Positions 1-6,003 of a stretch of DNA of 20,759 bases are shown here, piece after piece. The stretch lies in contig CARJCM010000008.1 in assembly GCA_948999435.1 (NCBI GenBank), forward strand, positions 8,746 through 29,504. The letters run 5' to 3'. This DNA comes from an uncultured Bacilli bacterium. GTDB taxonomy: Bacteria; Bacillota_I; Bacilli_A; RF39; UBA660. The notes below the pieces were generated by a model. The model searched no databases. It was not told the origin of the DNA and saw only the letters and a list, made by a program, of their open reading frames with translations. The position numbers and the translations under genes are program-made. The stretch's first letter is position 1. The number at the start of each line of letters is the position of its first letter.

Positions 1-41
1 AACAAGAACCTATAATATTTGATGAAAATGATCCATTTTAA
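1..41 (+). CDS. 3' end of a gene, possibly single-stranded DNA-binding protein (partial)
   Basis: Reading from base 3, an open frame runs to a TAA at 39-41 and ends in the residues QEPIIFDENDPF. An acidic tail closing in D-P-F resembles the C-terminal tip of bacterial SSB (consensus DDDIPF), which recruits replication and repair proteins. The frame closes directly before a strong terminator, as expected for a real gene end. Only 12 residues are visible, so the SSB assignment is a guess from the tail alone. Confidence 0.4.
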   Translation, partial: QEPIIFDENDPF

Positions 42-76
42 AAATCAGAAAGTTAAAAATTCTGATTTTCTTTTTT
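41..76. terminator. Terminator shared by converging genes
   Basis: A perfect 10-bp stem (AAAATCAGAA at 41-50, TTCTGATTTT at 60-69) with a 9-nt loop is followed by a T-rich run on the plus strand. The minus strand also has a short T run after the stem, so it may work both ways. The stop codon of the leftward 647-aa gene (53-55) lies inside the loop. Confidence 0.75.
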
Positions 77-1996
77 ATTTAATTTTCTAATTTTCTTTTT
101 TAATTTTAGATTATGTTTTTTTATCATTTTTTCTTTTTTTAATAATCTTTCCTGTTGCTTTAAAAGTTTAGATTTTAAACTATTCAAATTAATTAAATAA
201 TCCACATCATATTTAAGTTCAGGATATTTTTTAAAAGCTTCACTTTCCAAGTAATTTAAATATTGGATATTTTGCTGAAACATAAAAAGAGAACTTTCCA
301 AAGCAACCGAACCAGACTTTATTTGTGAGATATCCTCAGGTTCAAAATCTACAGATTTTCTTTTTAAAATAGCATCAAAAAATTTTAAATGTCTATTTAC
401 AAGTAATCCACCTGAAAAAAACATAAAATATTTATTACGGATAAAAGGTAGAGAAAGTAAAGTTGGTATTTCTAAAGAATGAAGAGCTTTCTTTAATTTA
501 ATTTTTAAAAGTTCTTTTTCTATTTTTTTTGCTTTATCAATAGTTAAATTATCAAGTTCTTCAAGTGATTTTAACATATATTCTTGCAAATCTAATTTAT
601 CTTCAATATGTAGTTTTTGTAAATGTTCTTCTAAAGAATTTAAATCATCAATTAAAATAGAAGCATCTAACAAATTTTGTTCTAAAGAAATATCTTTTTG
701 TTTTTGAACTAAGAGATTATTTCTTAATGCTAAAACTTTATTCTCCTGTATAACTAGTTTTTCTTTTTGGATAGGATTTAGATTTTTAAGTTTAAGTTTA
801 TTAATTTCATTTAACAAATAATCAAGCTGTTTTTGAATCAAATCATAGTTTTTATCTTCAAATTCTTGTTTTTTTACTTCTTCATCATATAAAATAATAG
901 CATTAGAAATTAATAAATCAATTTTATAATAATCATATTGTTCCATATCGTTTTTATTTTCTGATTTAGACTCAATTAATTCATTTGGTAGTTTATCTGA
1001 TTTTTCATATTTTTCTTCTAATTTTTTATTTACATCTGTCTCATATAAACCTATTTCAGGATTTTGAATAGCATCTGTTGTTTTATTATCAGTTTCTTCA
1101 TAAGAGGTTAAAGAAACATCTTCATTATTAGAATGAGGAGTGCAAACATTTGATTCGCTTTTTATTTCAGACATTTTTATATATATAGAAGATTCATTTA
1201 TTTTGTTGTAATTAGGGACATCAGATTTATGATTTTCCAAAAAGAGAGTATCAATTTGTTCAATTTTTAAAACATCTGTAAGAGTATCATTACTATTATT
1301 AAAAGATTGGTTAATCATATAATTATTAATATCGGATGATTTATCTAAATCTTTATTATTAGAAATAATAAATTCAGTATTTTTAGTTTCGGATTTAACA
1401 TCATTTCTTTTAGAAGCTAAAAAAGTTTCTTTGGTATTTAAATTAGTTTCTTTATTATTTTTTTTAGATAGAAGAGGAGTAATTATTATTTTAGAAGTAG
1501 GAAGTTCATTATTTTGTTCTAATTTAAATTGATATTCTAATTCATAAATAACTAATTTTTTAATTTCCTCATTTAAATCATTTGAGTTACTTATATATTG
1601 TTTAGTTATATCATGTTGAATAATAGGAATTATTTTTTCATTTAAAGATTTAATATATTCTTTTTGTGTATTAGTTAAATCTATTTCTTTAAGTTCCAAT
1701 TCTTTACAAAATCTAGTTAAAGCTAAAAATTCTAATTCCTCATTTGAAATATTAAAATTTAAATTATCATTTATAGTTCTTGACGTTGGTTCTTCCATAT
1801 ATCCTGACGATTCTATAGTTTTATTATCATATTTTTTTTGAGATTTAATATTATTTTCTCTTTTTATTTTGCCCTTAGAAGTACTTTTATTACTAAATGA
1901 ATCAAAAAAGAAACCAAAAAAAGAAACAATTATAGCTTTTAAATATTTTAAGATAGTTTTCAAAACATTTTTTAATTTATCAAATATATATTTCAT
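53..1996 (-). CDS. Large coiled-coil protein of unknown function with N-terminal hydrophobic anchor
   Basis: A 647-residue protein I do not recognise. Residues ~1-14 are basic, and ~15-33 are hydrophobic and Phe-rich, suggesting a membrane anchor or amphipathic membrane-binding helix. Residues ~40-350 are low-complexity and rich in Asn, Lys, Glu and Ser, probably disordered. Residues ~370-520 are heptad-like Leu/Lys/Glu sequence, probably coiled coil. A shorter hydrophobic stretch (~525-560) precedes a very basic, Lys-rich C-terminus. The start is set by GTGATG four bases upstream of ATG at 1996. It lies downstream of the XRE gene on the same strand but is separated by a terminator and has its own -10. 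A structural or cell-envelope scaffold role would fit the composition, but nothing proves it. Confidence 0.8.
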   Translation of the reverse strand: MKYIFDKLKNVLKTILKYLKAIIVSFFGFFFDSFSNKSTSKGKIKRENNIKSQKKYDNKTIESSGYMEEPTSRTINDNLNFNISNEELEFLALTRFCKELELKEIDLTNTQKEYIKSLNEKIIPIIQHDITKQYISNSNDLNEEIKKLVIYELEYQFKLEQNNELPTSKIIITPLLSKKNNKETNLNTKETFLASKRNDVKSETKNTEFIISNNKDLDKSSDINNYMINQSFNNSNDTLTDVLKIEQIDTLFLENHKSDVPNYNKINESSIYIKMSEIKSESNVCTPHSNNEDVSLTSYEETDNKTTDAIQNPEIGLYETDVNKKLEEKYEKSDKLPNELIESKSENKNDMEQYDYYKIDLLISNAIILYDEEVKKQEFEDKNYDLIQKQLDYLLNEINKLKLKNLNPIQKEKLVIQENKVLALRNNLLVQKQKDISLEQNLLDASILIDDLNSLEEHLQKLHIEDKLDLQEYMLKSLEELDNLTIDKAKKIEKELLKIKLKKALHSLEIPTLLSLPFIRNKYFMFFSGGLLVNRHLKFFDAILKRKSVDFEPEDISQIKSGSVALESSLFMFQQNIQYLNYLESEAFKKYPELKYDVDYLINLNSLKSKLLKQQERLLKKEKMIKKHNLKLKKKIRKLNKKENQNF

Positions 1997-2013
1997 TAAA
2001 CATCACACAAATC

Positions 2014-2042
2014 ATTTTATCAATAAATAATAGTTTTGTATA
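2014..2042 (-). promoter_or_regulatory. Promoter of the 647-aa gene
   Basis: On the minus strand TATACA, 17 bp, then TGA-TAAAAT (extended -10). The -35 is weak and the -10 good. The predicted start lies ~10 nt before the ATG, at the GTGATG ribosome binding site. Confidence 0.45.
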
Positions 2043-2043
2043 C

Positions 2044-2073
2044 AACAAAAAATATCATTCAGAAATGATATTT
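2044..2073 (-). terminator. Terminator of the XRE regulator gene
   Basis: A perfect 10-bp stem (2050-2059 with 2064-2073, 4-nt loop) is followed, read leftward, by a T7 run. Part of the XRE stop codon lies in the stem, so termination occurs at the gene end. Confidence 0.8.
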
Positions 2074-2269
2074 ACTTAAATTCTTTAATTAACTTCATAA
2101 TATCTTCATTTGAAATATTTAAAATATTAATAATTTTAGCAATAGTTTCGAATTTTGCCTCTTTATATTTACCATTTTCTATTCTATATAAGTTTCGCCA
2201 AGAAATATTACATTTCTCTGCTAATTCTTCTAAAGTATAACCATTCTTAATTCTATAACTTTTCAACAT
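2072..2269 (-). CDS. XRE/Cro-family helix-turn-helix regulator (small)
   Basis: A 65-residue single-domain HTH_3 protein. The motif is plain: RIKNGYTLEELAEKCNIS (helices 1-3, residues ~6-23), then WRNLYRIENGK, the recognition-helix region with the usual I-E-N-G. Such proteins bind DNA as dimers and usually repress their own and a divergent promoter. It lies head-to-head with the 485-aa surface protein gene across a 170-bp gap full of TGTCAT inverted repeats, the likely operators. ATG at 2269 follows a GGTGG site. No sensor or protease domain is present, so an inducing signal, if any, must come from elsewhere. Confidence 0.88.
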   Translation of the reverse strand: MLKSYRIKNGYTLEELAEKCNISWRNLYRIENGKYKEAKFETIAKIINILNISNEDIMKLIKEFK

Positions 2270-2290
2270 ATTCTAACCACCATAAAATTA

Positions 2291-2356
2291 TTATGACATT
2301 TAGTTCATAAAAAATGTATGTCTTTTGTGTCATAAAACGATTGACATACATGTCAT
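2291..2356. promoter_or_regulatory. Cluster of inverted repeats, probable XRE operators
   Basis: Several copies of TGTCAT or its complement occur within 66 bp. TGACAT-AC-ATGTCA (2342-2355) overlaps the -35 box of the rightward promoter. A perfect 9-bp inverted repeat joins 2314-2322 to 2343-2351 (20-nt spacer). TTATGACA (2291-2298) mirrors TGTCATAA (2328-2335). Binding by the adjacent XRE protein is inferred from position. Confidence 0.6.
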
Positions 2357-2369
2357 CTTATATTATAAT
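2341..2369 (+). promoter_or_regulatory. Perfect-consensus promoter for the surface-protein operon
   Basis: TTGACA (2341-2346), exactly 17 bp, TATAAT (2364-2369): a full match to the housekeeping sigma consensus. Such a strong promoter normally needs a repressor, and the -35 box lies inside an inverted repeat. Expected start ~2376, leaving a leader of ~64 nt. Confidence 0.85.
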
Positions 2370-2400
2370 TTTAGTATAAATGATAAATTTCTAATATAAT

Positions 2401-2410
2401 TGAGCGCTCA
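2401..2410. promoter_or_regulatory. Perfect 10-bp palindrome TGAGCGCTCA in the leader
   Basis: A GC-rich perfect palindrome in AT-rich surroundings, ~25 bp after the predicted transcript start and 30 bp before the ATG of the 485-aa gene. It could be a roadblock operator, for example for the ribbon-helix-helix protein of the same operon. No direct evidence. Confidence 0.35.
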
Positions 2411-2439
2411 TTATTTAGAACAAGAAAGAGTGATAAATA

Positions 2440-3897
2440 ATGCAATTTGAAAGAATAAAAAAGAATCATAAAAAGAAAATTATAATAGGAGGTTTGATAT
2501 TAGTATGTATCACTTCAGCAATAACTATAACTACAACGAGAGCAAAATATAAATTAATACAGGATATACCTTTAGTAAGAGGAAGTATAAATTATAAATC
2601 ATATGATTTTAAAGTAATGGCAATGTATAAAAGTGAAGATAAAATAAATTACACAGAAATAGATGAAATGCCAAGTGAAGGATATAATATTAATGAAGAA
2701 AAAAGTTATTGTAATGAGAGCAATGGAAATAAAGATACAACTGCGGTATTGAAAACAATAAATGGAAATCATACAATAGGAAAATTAAAAAAGAATGACA
2801 GATGTTATTTATATTTTGATAAAAGTTCAGATATAACAATTTCAGATATTATATTAGCAAATAATCCTAAAGAGACAGTTCCAGATTTTAGCCAAATAGC
2901 AACAGCAGATGAAGGAATGTTTAAAACAAGTGACGGAATGTATGGAGGATATTCATACTATTGGCGAGGAGCAGTAACCAACAACTATGTAAAATTTGGA
3001 AAGCATAGTAATAATATACCAGATGTTTATCAAGGGAATCCCTCTACAGAAAACACCAACTTTTTAGAATATGATAGCTTATCTTCTTGCCAGAATTCTT
3101 CAATATATAACGTAAATTGTAAGTTGGTATCAAAATCAAATAAAGATATATATTGGAGAATCATAAGAATTAATGGAGATGGTAGTCTAAGACTGATTTA
3201 TGATGGATCTAAGGGACATATAAATGGAGAAAATACGAGTGATAGTATTGCAATTGCCAATATGCAATATAATAAAGAATATTATGATAGAGCAGAAGGA
3301 GTAGGATATACATACACATTAAACTCACAAAGAGCTGATGCAACTGCAACTACTTCTACTATAAAAAGCTCTTTAGATAAATGGTATAATGAAAACCTAC
3401 TCAATTATGATAATAAAATAGCAACAGGGAAATTTTGTAACGATCGAGAGGTAGCGACTGAATCAAATTGGCACTCACAACCAAATAGTACATTCTATTA
3501 CGCTGGACATAGTAGACTAGTAAAAAGAAAAATACCTACACTATCTTGTAGTGATTCAGGTGACATTTATAGTCTTAAGATAGGCACAATAACAGCAGAT
3601 GAAGTAGGATTTGCGGGTGGAGTATTTAATACAAATAATTTATCATATTATCTAAATAATAATCATAATTATTGGACTATGTCACCATATTATGTATATT
3701 ATTATGATTCCTTAAAAGTTAATCGTTCTGATGTATTTAGAGTAACTATAAATGGAGTTTTAGCTGGAAATCATTCCACTAATAATGGAGTAGGATTTAG
3801 TTACTCTGGAATAAGACCAGTAATAAATTTGAAAGCTGATACCCAGTTTCAAGCAGGTGGAACTGGTACTTTAGATAATCCATATGTTGTGGTTTAA
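2440..3897 (+). CDS. Secreted or membrane-anchored surface protein, function unknown
   Basis: 485 residues. A basic N-terminus (1-13) and a hydrophobic segment (14-32) form a signal anchor or signal peptide, followed by RAKY near 34-37. The rest is polar, Asn/Tyr/Ser-rich and predicted extracytoplasmic, with a few Cys (for example 91 and 122) that could form disulfides. A recognisable core is YYWRGAVTNNYVKFG (~173-187), WRIIRINGDGSLRLIYDG (239-256) and a C-terminal GIRPVINLKAD block. I recall this layout from surface proteins of uncultured gut Firmicutes (DUF6273-like C-terminus); that is memory, not a search. Start: GAGTGAT ahead of ATG 2440. It is first in an operon with the small RHH gene (20-bp gap) and probably repressed by the divergent XRE protein. 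Confidence 0.75.
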   Translation: MQFERIKKNHKKKIIIGGLILVCITSAITITTTRAKYKLIQDIPLVRGSINYKSYDFKVMAMYKSEDKINYTEIDEMPSEGYNINEEKSYCNESNGNKDTTAVLKTINGNHTIGKLKKNDRCYLYFDKSSDITISDIILANNPKETVPDFSQIATADEGMFKTSDGMYGGYSYYWRGAVTNNYVKFGKHSNNIPDVYQGNPSTENTNFLEYDSLSSCQNSSIYNVNCKLVSKSNKDIYWRIIRINGDGSLRLIYDGSKGHINGENTSDSIAIANMQYNKEYYDRAEGVGYTYTLNSQRADATATTSTIKSSLDKWYNENLLNYDNKIATGKFCNDREVATESNWHSQPNSTFYYAGHSRLVKRKIPTLSCSDSGDIYSLKIGTITADEVGFAGGVFNTNNLSYYLNNNHNYWTMSPYYVYYYDSLKVNRSDVFRVTINGVLAGNHSTNNGVGFSYSGIRPVINLKADTQFQAGGTGTLDNPYVVV

Positions 3898-3917
3898 AAT
3901 ATAAAGAGGTTTTGGTA

Positions 3918-4073
3918 ATGAAATTTAAAATAGAAGAAAAAGAAGAATATATCTTTCGTAATATAAGATTTAGTAAAGAATTGTTTAATGAAATAAATAA
4001 AGCAAAAGGTAAGAATAGTTTTACAAAGTTTGTAATCGAAGCAATAAAATATGCATTAGATAATATGGAATAG
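3918..4073 (+). CDS. Small ribbon-helix-helix (Arc/CopG-like) DNA-binding protein
   Basis: 51 residues, ATG 3918 with AGAGG upstream, stop TAG at 4071-4073. The sequence has the RHH pattern: a short beta strand (YIFRNIRFSKEL, ~11-22), a first helix (FNEINKAKG), then a second helix after a polar turn (NSFTKFVIEAIKYALDNM, ~33-50). RHH proteins bind palindromic operators as dimers and often autoregulate. It is the second gene of the surface-protein operon and is followed at once by a strong terminator. Together with the divergent XRE protein, two regulators bracket a single structural gene. An antitoxin role is not supported, as no toxin partner is visible. Confidence 0.68.
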   Translation: MKFKIEEKEEYIFRNIRFSKELFNEINKAKGKNSFTKFVIEAIKYALDNME

Positions 4074-4080
4074 ATATAAA

Positions 4081-4115
4081 AACTCAAAGAAATGCCATCT
4101 TTGAGTTATATTTTT
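4081..4115 (+). terminator. Terminator of the surface-protein/RHH operon
   Basis: A perfect 10-bp stem (AACTCAAAGA 4081-4090, TCTTTGAGTT 4098-4107) with a 7-nt loop, followed by ATATTTTT. Confidence 0.85.
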
Positions 4116-4220
4116 GCAAAAAAAATGAAGCTGCCCCCTGAAGACAGCTTCTTAAAAGAATAAAAAGGGGTTGACTAGTGTGATACTAGCACCAATTCGC
4201 CTTGTTTAAGTGAATTGGTG
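4116..4220 (-). ncRNA. Candidate small RNA, ~105 nt, transcribed leftward
   Basis: On the minus strand a promoter (4255-4227) predicts a start near 4220. The RNA would hold a hairpin with a perfect 9-bp stem (CACCAATTC/GAATTGGTG), a second small hairpin (CTAGT/ACTAG), a C4 run, then a terminator hairpin GAAGCTG/CAGCTTC (4151-4127) followed by a run of eight T. CCCCT before the terminator can pair with AGGGG in the terminator loop, a possible pseudoknot. No ORF of note is present. The layout recalls antisense RNAs of Gram-positive type I toxin-antitoxin loci, but no hydrophobic toxin ORF is seen, so this may be an orphan or unrelated RNA. No match to 4.5S, 6S or tmRNA signatures was recognised. 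Confidence 0.6.
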
Positions 4221-4226
4221 ATTGTT

Positions 4227-4255
4227 ATATTAAAGGATAAAAGGGTTTTTGTCAA
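4227..4255 (-). promoter_or_regulatory. Promoter of the ~105-nt small RNA
   Basis: Minus strand TTGACA (4255-4250), 17 bp, TAATAT (4232-4227): a perfect -35, consensus spacing and a 4/6 -10. Confidence 0.65.
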
Positions 4256-4293
4256 CACTTTTTAAGAAAAAACTAAAAAAAAGTGATAATTAA

Positions 4294-4322
4294 TTTACAA
4301 AGGGGTATTAGTTTGCTAAAAT
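4294..4322 (+). promoter_or_regulatory. Promoter of the 531-aa membrane protein gene
   Basis: TTTACA (4294-4299), 17 bp, TAAAAT (4317-4322). Start expected near 4329, only ~14 nt before the ATG at 4343, leaving room for little more than the AGGTGG ribosome binding site. Confidence 0.7.
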
Positions 4323-4342
4323 TAGTATGGTAGGTGGCTAAT

Positions 4343-5938
4343 ATGATACTAAAAAAACCATATGCATTTATAATAAAACACTTTAGAACAATTCATTTAT
4401 TGCTATTAATTCCGATAATATATTTAATTATAAAAACAAGAGCAATAGTTTATTTTTTTAACAATTATGTAACTTATGGATACACATTAAATTTCAGTGA
4501 AGTATTAACCAATATAAGTAGTCATTATATAAATATATTAATGTATATATCAGTTATTGTAATATTATTTATATTTATTGCCATGTCAGTTTTATTACAA
4601 CAAAAGAACAAGCCAACTAAATTATATAATGTATGTATTATATATTATATTATAATCTTTTTACTTATTACCATTAGTTTTGGATTATTTAATGCGGTTG
4701 AAGCTGACACATTAGATGATATTCTATCTCGGTTTATAAGAGATATAGGATTTATAATATATCTAAGTGAATATATTTTTGCAGGGCTCACATTTATAAG
4801 AGGTATTGGTTTTAACATTAAGAAATTTAATTTTAAAAGTGATTTAGAAGATTTAGAAATAAGTAGTGAAGATAGTGAAGAATTTGAATTTCTAGTAGGT
4901 AGAGATATACATGAAACCAAAAGAACTATTAGAAGATTTTTCCGGGAATTAAAGTATTATTATTTAGAAAATAAATTTATCGTTAATGTAATATTAATAA
5001 TAGGAATTATAATTTCAGGAACTATTATGTATAGCAATAGAGAGGTAAAAGAAAAAGTATACAAAGAAAATGAATATTTTTCTTTTGGTTCTATTAATAT
5101 TAAGGTTAAAGATAGTTACATATCAGATTTAAGTAAAAATGGCAAAACTATTTCCAAAGACAAAAGTTATGTAATTTTATTATTAGAGTTTAAAAATCCT
5201 TATGAAATAGAAAAAGAATTTAATCAAGAAAATTTAGGTTTAATAGTAAACAAAAAAAGAGTACAACCAAGCCTATCTATGGGAACATATTTTTCAGATT
5301 TTGGCAATCCATATACTGGAAGTAATATAAAAGGAAAAGCAACAACTAATTATATATTAGTTTATGAGATTGATAAACATTTAATAAATGGTAATTTTCA
5401 TTTAGAAGCATATTCCAGAATAGATACAACGGGTGATTTAGGCATCATAAATAAGGAAATAAAATTAAAACCAACAGTCATTTCAAGCAAAGTTACAAGT
5501 AATATTTTTAATAAAGGAACGAATATAAATTTAGATAAGACAAGTTTAAAAAAGAGTACATTAAGTATTAAAGACTATGAATTAACTGATAGATATGAAT
5601 ATGAAGTATGTAATGACGGGAAATGTATAACCGATGCAAAATCGGTATACCCAAATAAAAACAATAAGACTTTAATAGTTTTAGATTATGAATTAATATT
5701 AGATGAAGAAAGTAACTATGTTTTATTAAATAGGGATTATAAGACATTCTTTAATGATTTTTTAGAAATAAAATATTTATATAATGAGAAAGAATACATT
5801 ACTAAAGCAGAATTATTAAATCCTGAGAACTATAAGGATAAGTTAATAATAAAAGTCCCTGATACTATAAATAATGCTGAGAATATATATGCTATAGTAA
5901 CCATAAGAAATATTTCATATCAAATTAAGCTAAAATAA
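4343..5938 (+). CDS. Five-TM membrane protein with large extracytoplasmic C-terminal domain, unknown function
   Basis: 531 residues from ATG 4343, chosen because AGGTGG sits five bases upstream; a GTG at 4334 is in frame but lies inside that site. Hydrophobic segments at ~16-31, 63-85, 97-118, 133-153 and 212-231. Between TM4 and TM5 is an acidic, charged loop (~165-205). After TM5 comes a ~300-residue soluble domain rich in beta-type sequence (for example SYVILLLEFKNPYEIEKEF). I do not recognise the family; the tail recalls immunoglobulin-like DUF4352 domains found after membrane anchors, without proof. No terminator was found before the next gene, whose promoter starts at the base after this stop codon. 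Confidence 0.72.
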   Translation: MILKKPYAFIIKHFRTIHLLLLIPIIYLIIKTRAIVYFFNNYVTYGYTLNFSEVLTNISSHYINILMYISVIVILFIFIAMSVLLQQKNKPTKLYNVCIIYYIIIFLLITISFGLFNAVEADTLDDILSRFIRDIGFIIYLSEYIFAGLTFIRGIGFNIKKFNFKSDLEDLEISSEDSEEFEFLVGRDIHETKRTIRRFFRELKYYYLENKFIVNVILIIGIIISGTIMYSNREVKEKVYKENEYFSFGSINIKVKDSYISDLSKNGKTISKDKSYVILLLEFKNPYEIEKEFNQENLGLIVNKKRVQPSLSMGTYFSDFGNPYTGSNIKGKATTNYILVYEIDKHLINGNFHLEAYSRIDTTGDLGIINKEIKLKPTVISSKVTSNIFNKGTNINLDKTSLKKSTLSIKDYELTDRYEYEVCNDGKCITDAKSVYPNKNNKTLIVLDYELILDEESNYVLLNRDYKTFFNDFLEIKYLYNEKEYITKAELLNPENYKDKLIIKVPDTINNAENIYAIVTIRNISYQIKLK

Positions 5939-5967
5939 TTGACATTTCACTAAAAATTTGATAATAT
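5939..5967 (+). promoter_or_regulatory. Promoter of the rel homologue
   Basis: TTGACA (5939-5944), 17 bp, TAATAT (5962-5967). The -35 begins directly after the stop codon of the upstream gene, so the promoters are packed end to end. Confidence 0.7.
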
Positions 5968-6003
5968 AAAACATAATTTTTTAAAAAGTGGGGGTCTCTA
6001 TGT

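Noticed and set aside
3797..4087. 96-codon leftward open frame over the end of the surface gene
   Set aside because: It is antisense to the surface and RHH genes, has no ribosome binding site, and runs through the terminator.
4074..4260. Complete type I toxin-antitoxin locus
   Set aside because: No short hydrophobic ORF with a ribosome binding site is found next to the small RNA; only the RNA is supported.
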